Notes under the pieces: model-generated | Told to the model about the DNA's origin: nothing | The model's database searches: none | Seen by the model: the letters and a program-made list of their open reading frames with translations, nothing else | DNA from: Geomonas subterranea | GTDB taxonomy: Bacteria; Desulfobacterota; Desulfuromonadia; Geobacterales; Geobacteraceae | NCBI RefSeq assembly: GCF_019063845.1 | Contig: NZ_CP077683.1 | Coordinates: forward strand, 4,762,501-4,810,000 | Reading direction: 5' to 3' | DNA length: 47,500 nt | Position numbers and translations under genes: made by a program | Shown here: piece by piece, positions 47,357 to 47,500 of the stretch | Layout: every line of letters begins with the position of its first letter | Numbering within the stretch: position 1 is the stretch's first letter

Positions 47357-47500
47357 TTTTGCTTTCAGGTTTTGGCTCTCTGGTGGGTTCCTTGTTGCCA
47401 TCCTGTCCACCAGTGTCCGCCAAACGCGCTCCTTCAGTCATCACAGAGGGTTCTGGCGCGTTAAGAAAAACAAACAACAAACCCGTTGACGCAGGCAAAG
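47357..47500. other. right-edge intergenic sequence
   Basis: 144 bases with no supportable gene. A TTGACG near 47485 may be the -35 box of a promoter for a gene beyond the window. Confidence 0.4.

Overview
The window looks like a chromosomal piece of a GC-rich member of the Geobacterales (Geobacter/Geomonas/Citrifermentans type). This rests on gene content and order: a monoheme c-type cytochrome, a REC-PAS-PP2C regulator, the mutL-miaA-hfq cluster, the pgpH-ybeY-dgkA-corC-lnt-prfB cluster, a DUF1015 protein, and a very small protein resembling a family I recall from Geobacter. No species call is possible from the sequence alone. Nearly all of the window is ordinary core chromosome. There is no prophage, no intact insertion sequence and no CRISPR array.

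Layout. 1-3100: 3' part of a 23S rRNA gene, spacer, 5S rRNA and terminator (end of an rrn operon). 3.2-4.9 kb: an alanine-zipper lipoprotein and an L,D-transpeptidase (a Braun-type envelope tether pair), then a convergent monoheme cytochrome. 5.2-7.2 kb: two translationally coupled response regulators, the second a PP2C phosphatase. 7.2-8.5 kb (minus): D-Ala-D-Ala carboxypeptidase and YjbQ. 8.6-11.8 kb: mutL, miaA, hfq. 12-14.5 kb: a DUF512 radical SAM protein and a convergent P-loop/DRTGG protein. 14.7-17.5 kb: a polar amino-acid ABC transporter whose permease carries an extra N-terminal periplasmic helical domain. 17.6-20.9 kb: a BON-repeat protein, a zinc-ribbon regulator, and the RNA-repair pair rtcB/archease (minus), plus a 57-residue protein. 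21.2-23.2 kb: a four-domain S1 protein, a DUF3820 protein and a convergent double zinc-ribbon protein. 23.2-24.1 kb: a gene-poor gap with a possible mobile-element relic. 24.1-27.2 kb: pcm, an RluA-type pseudouridine synthase and enolase.

27.5-34.6 kb is one long operon: PgpH-type HD phosphodiesterase, YbeY, a DgkA-PAP2 fusion, CorC, Lnt and RF2 (prfB with its +1 frameshift site). These join second-messenger turnover, RNA maturation and lipid or lipoprotein processing in a conserved order. It is followed by clustered REP-like repeats, a SPOR-NlpC/P60 lipoprotein, a striking in-phase heptanucleotide repeat, DUF1015, an FKBP lipoprotein, a short DUF4140/4139-type protein and class II fructose-bisphosphate aldolase.

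40.0-42.1 kb holds the most unusual accessory unit: a tight run PilZ - HD phosphohydrolase - Cas6-like RAMP protein, with no CRISPR repeats or other cas genes in view. It is followed by FtsH, a 53-residue gene apparently transcribed as a leaderless mRNA, 4-alpha-glucanotransferase, and O-acetylhomoserine sulfhydrylase at the right edge.

The best candidates for something undescribed are the PilZ-HD-Cas6-like unit, the permease fused to a periplasmic helical domain, the DgkA-PAP2 fusion, and the heptad repeat tract. All calls come from reading the sequence; no database search was run.
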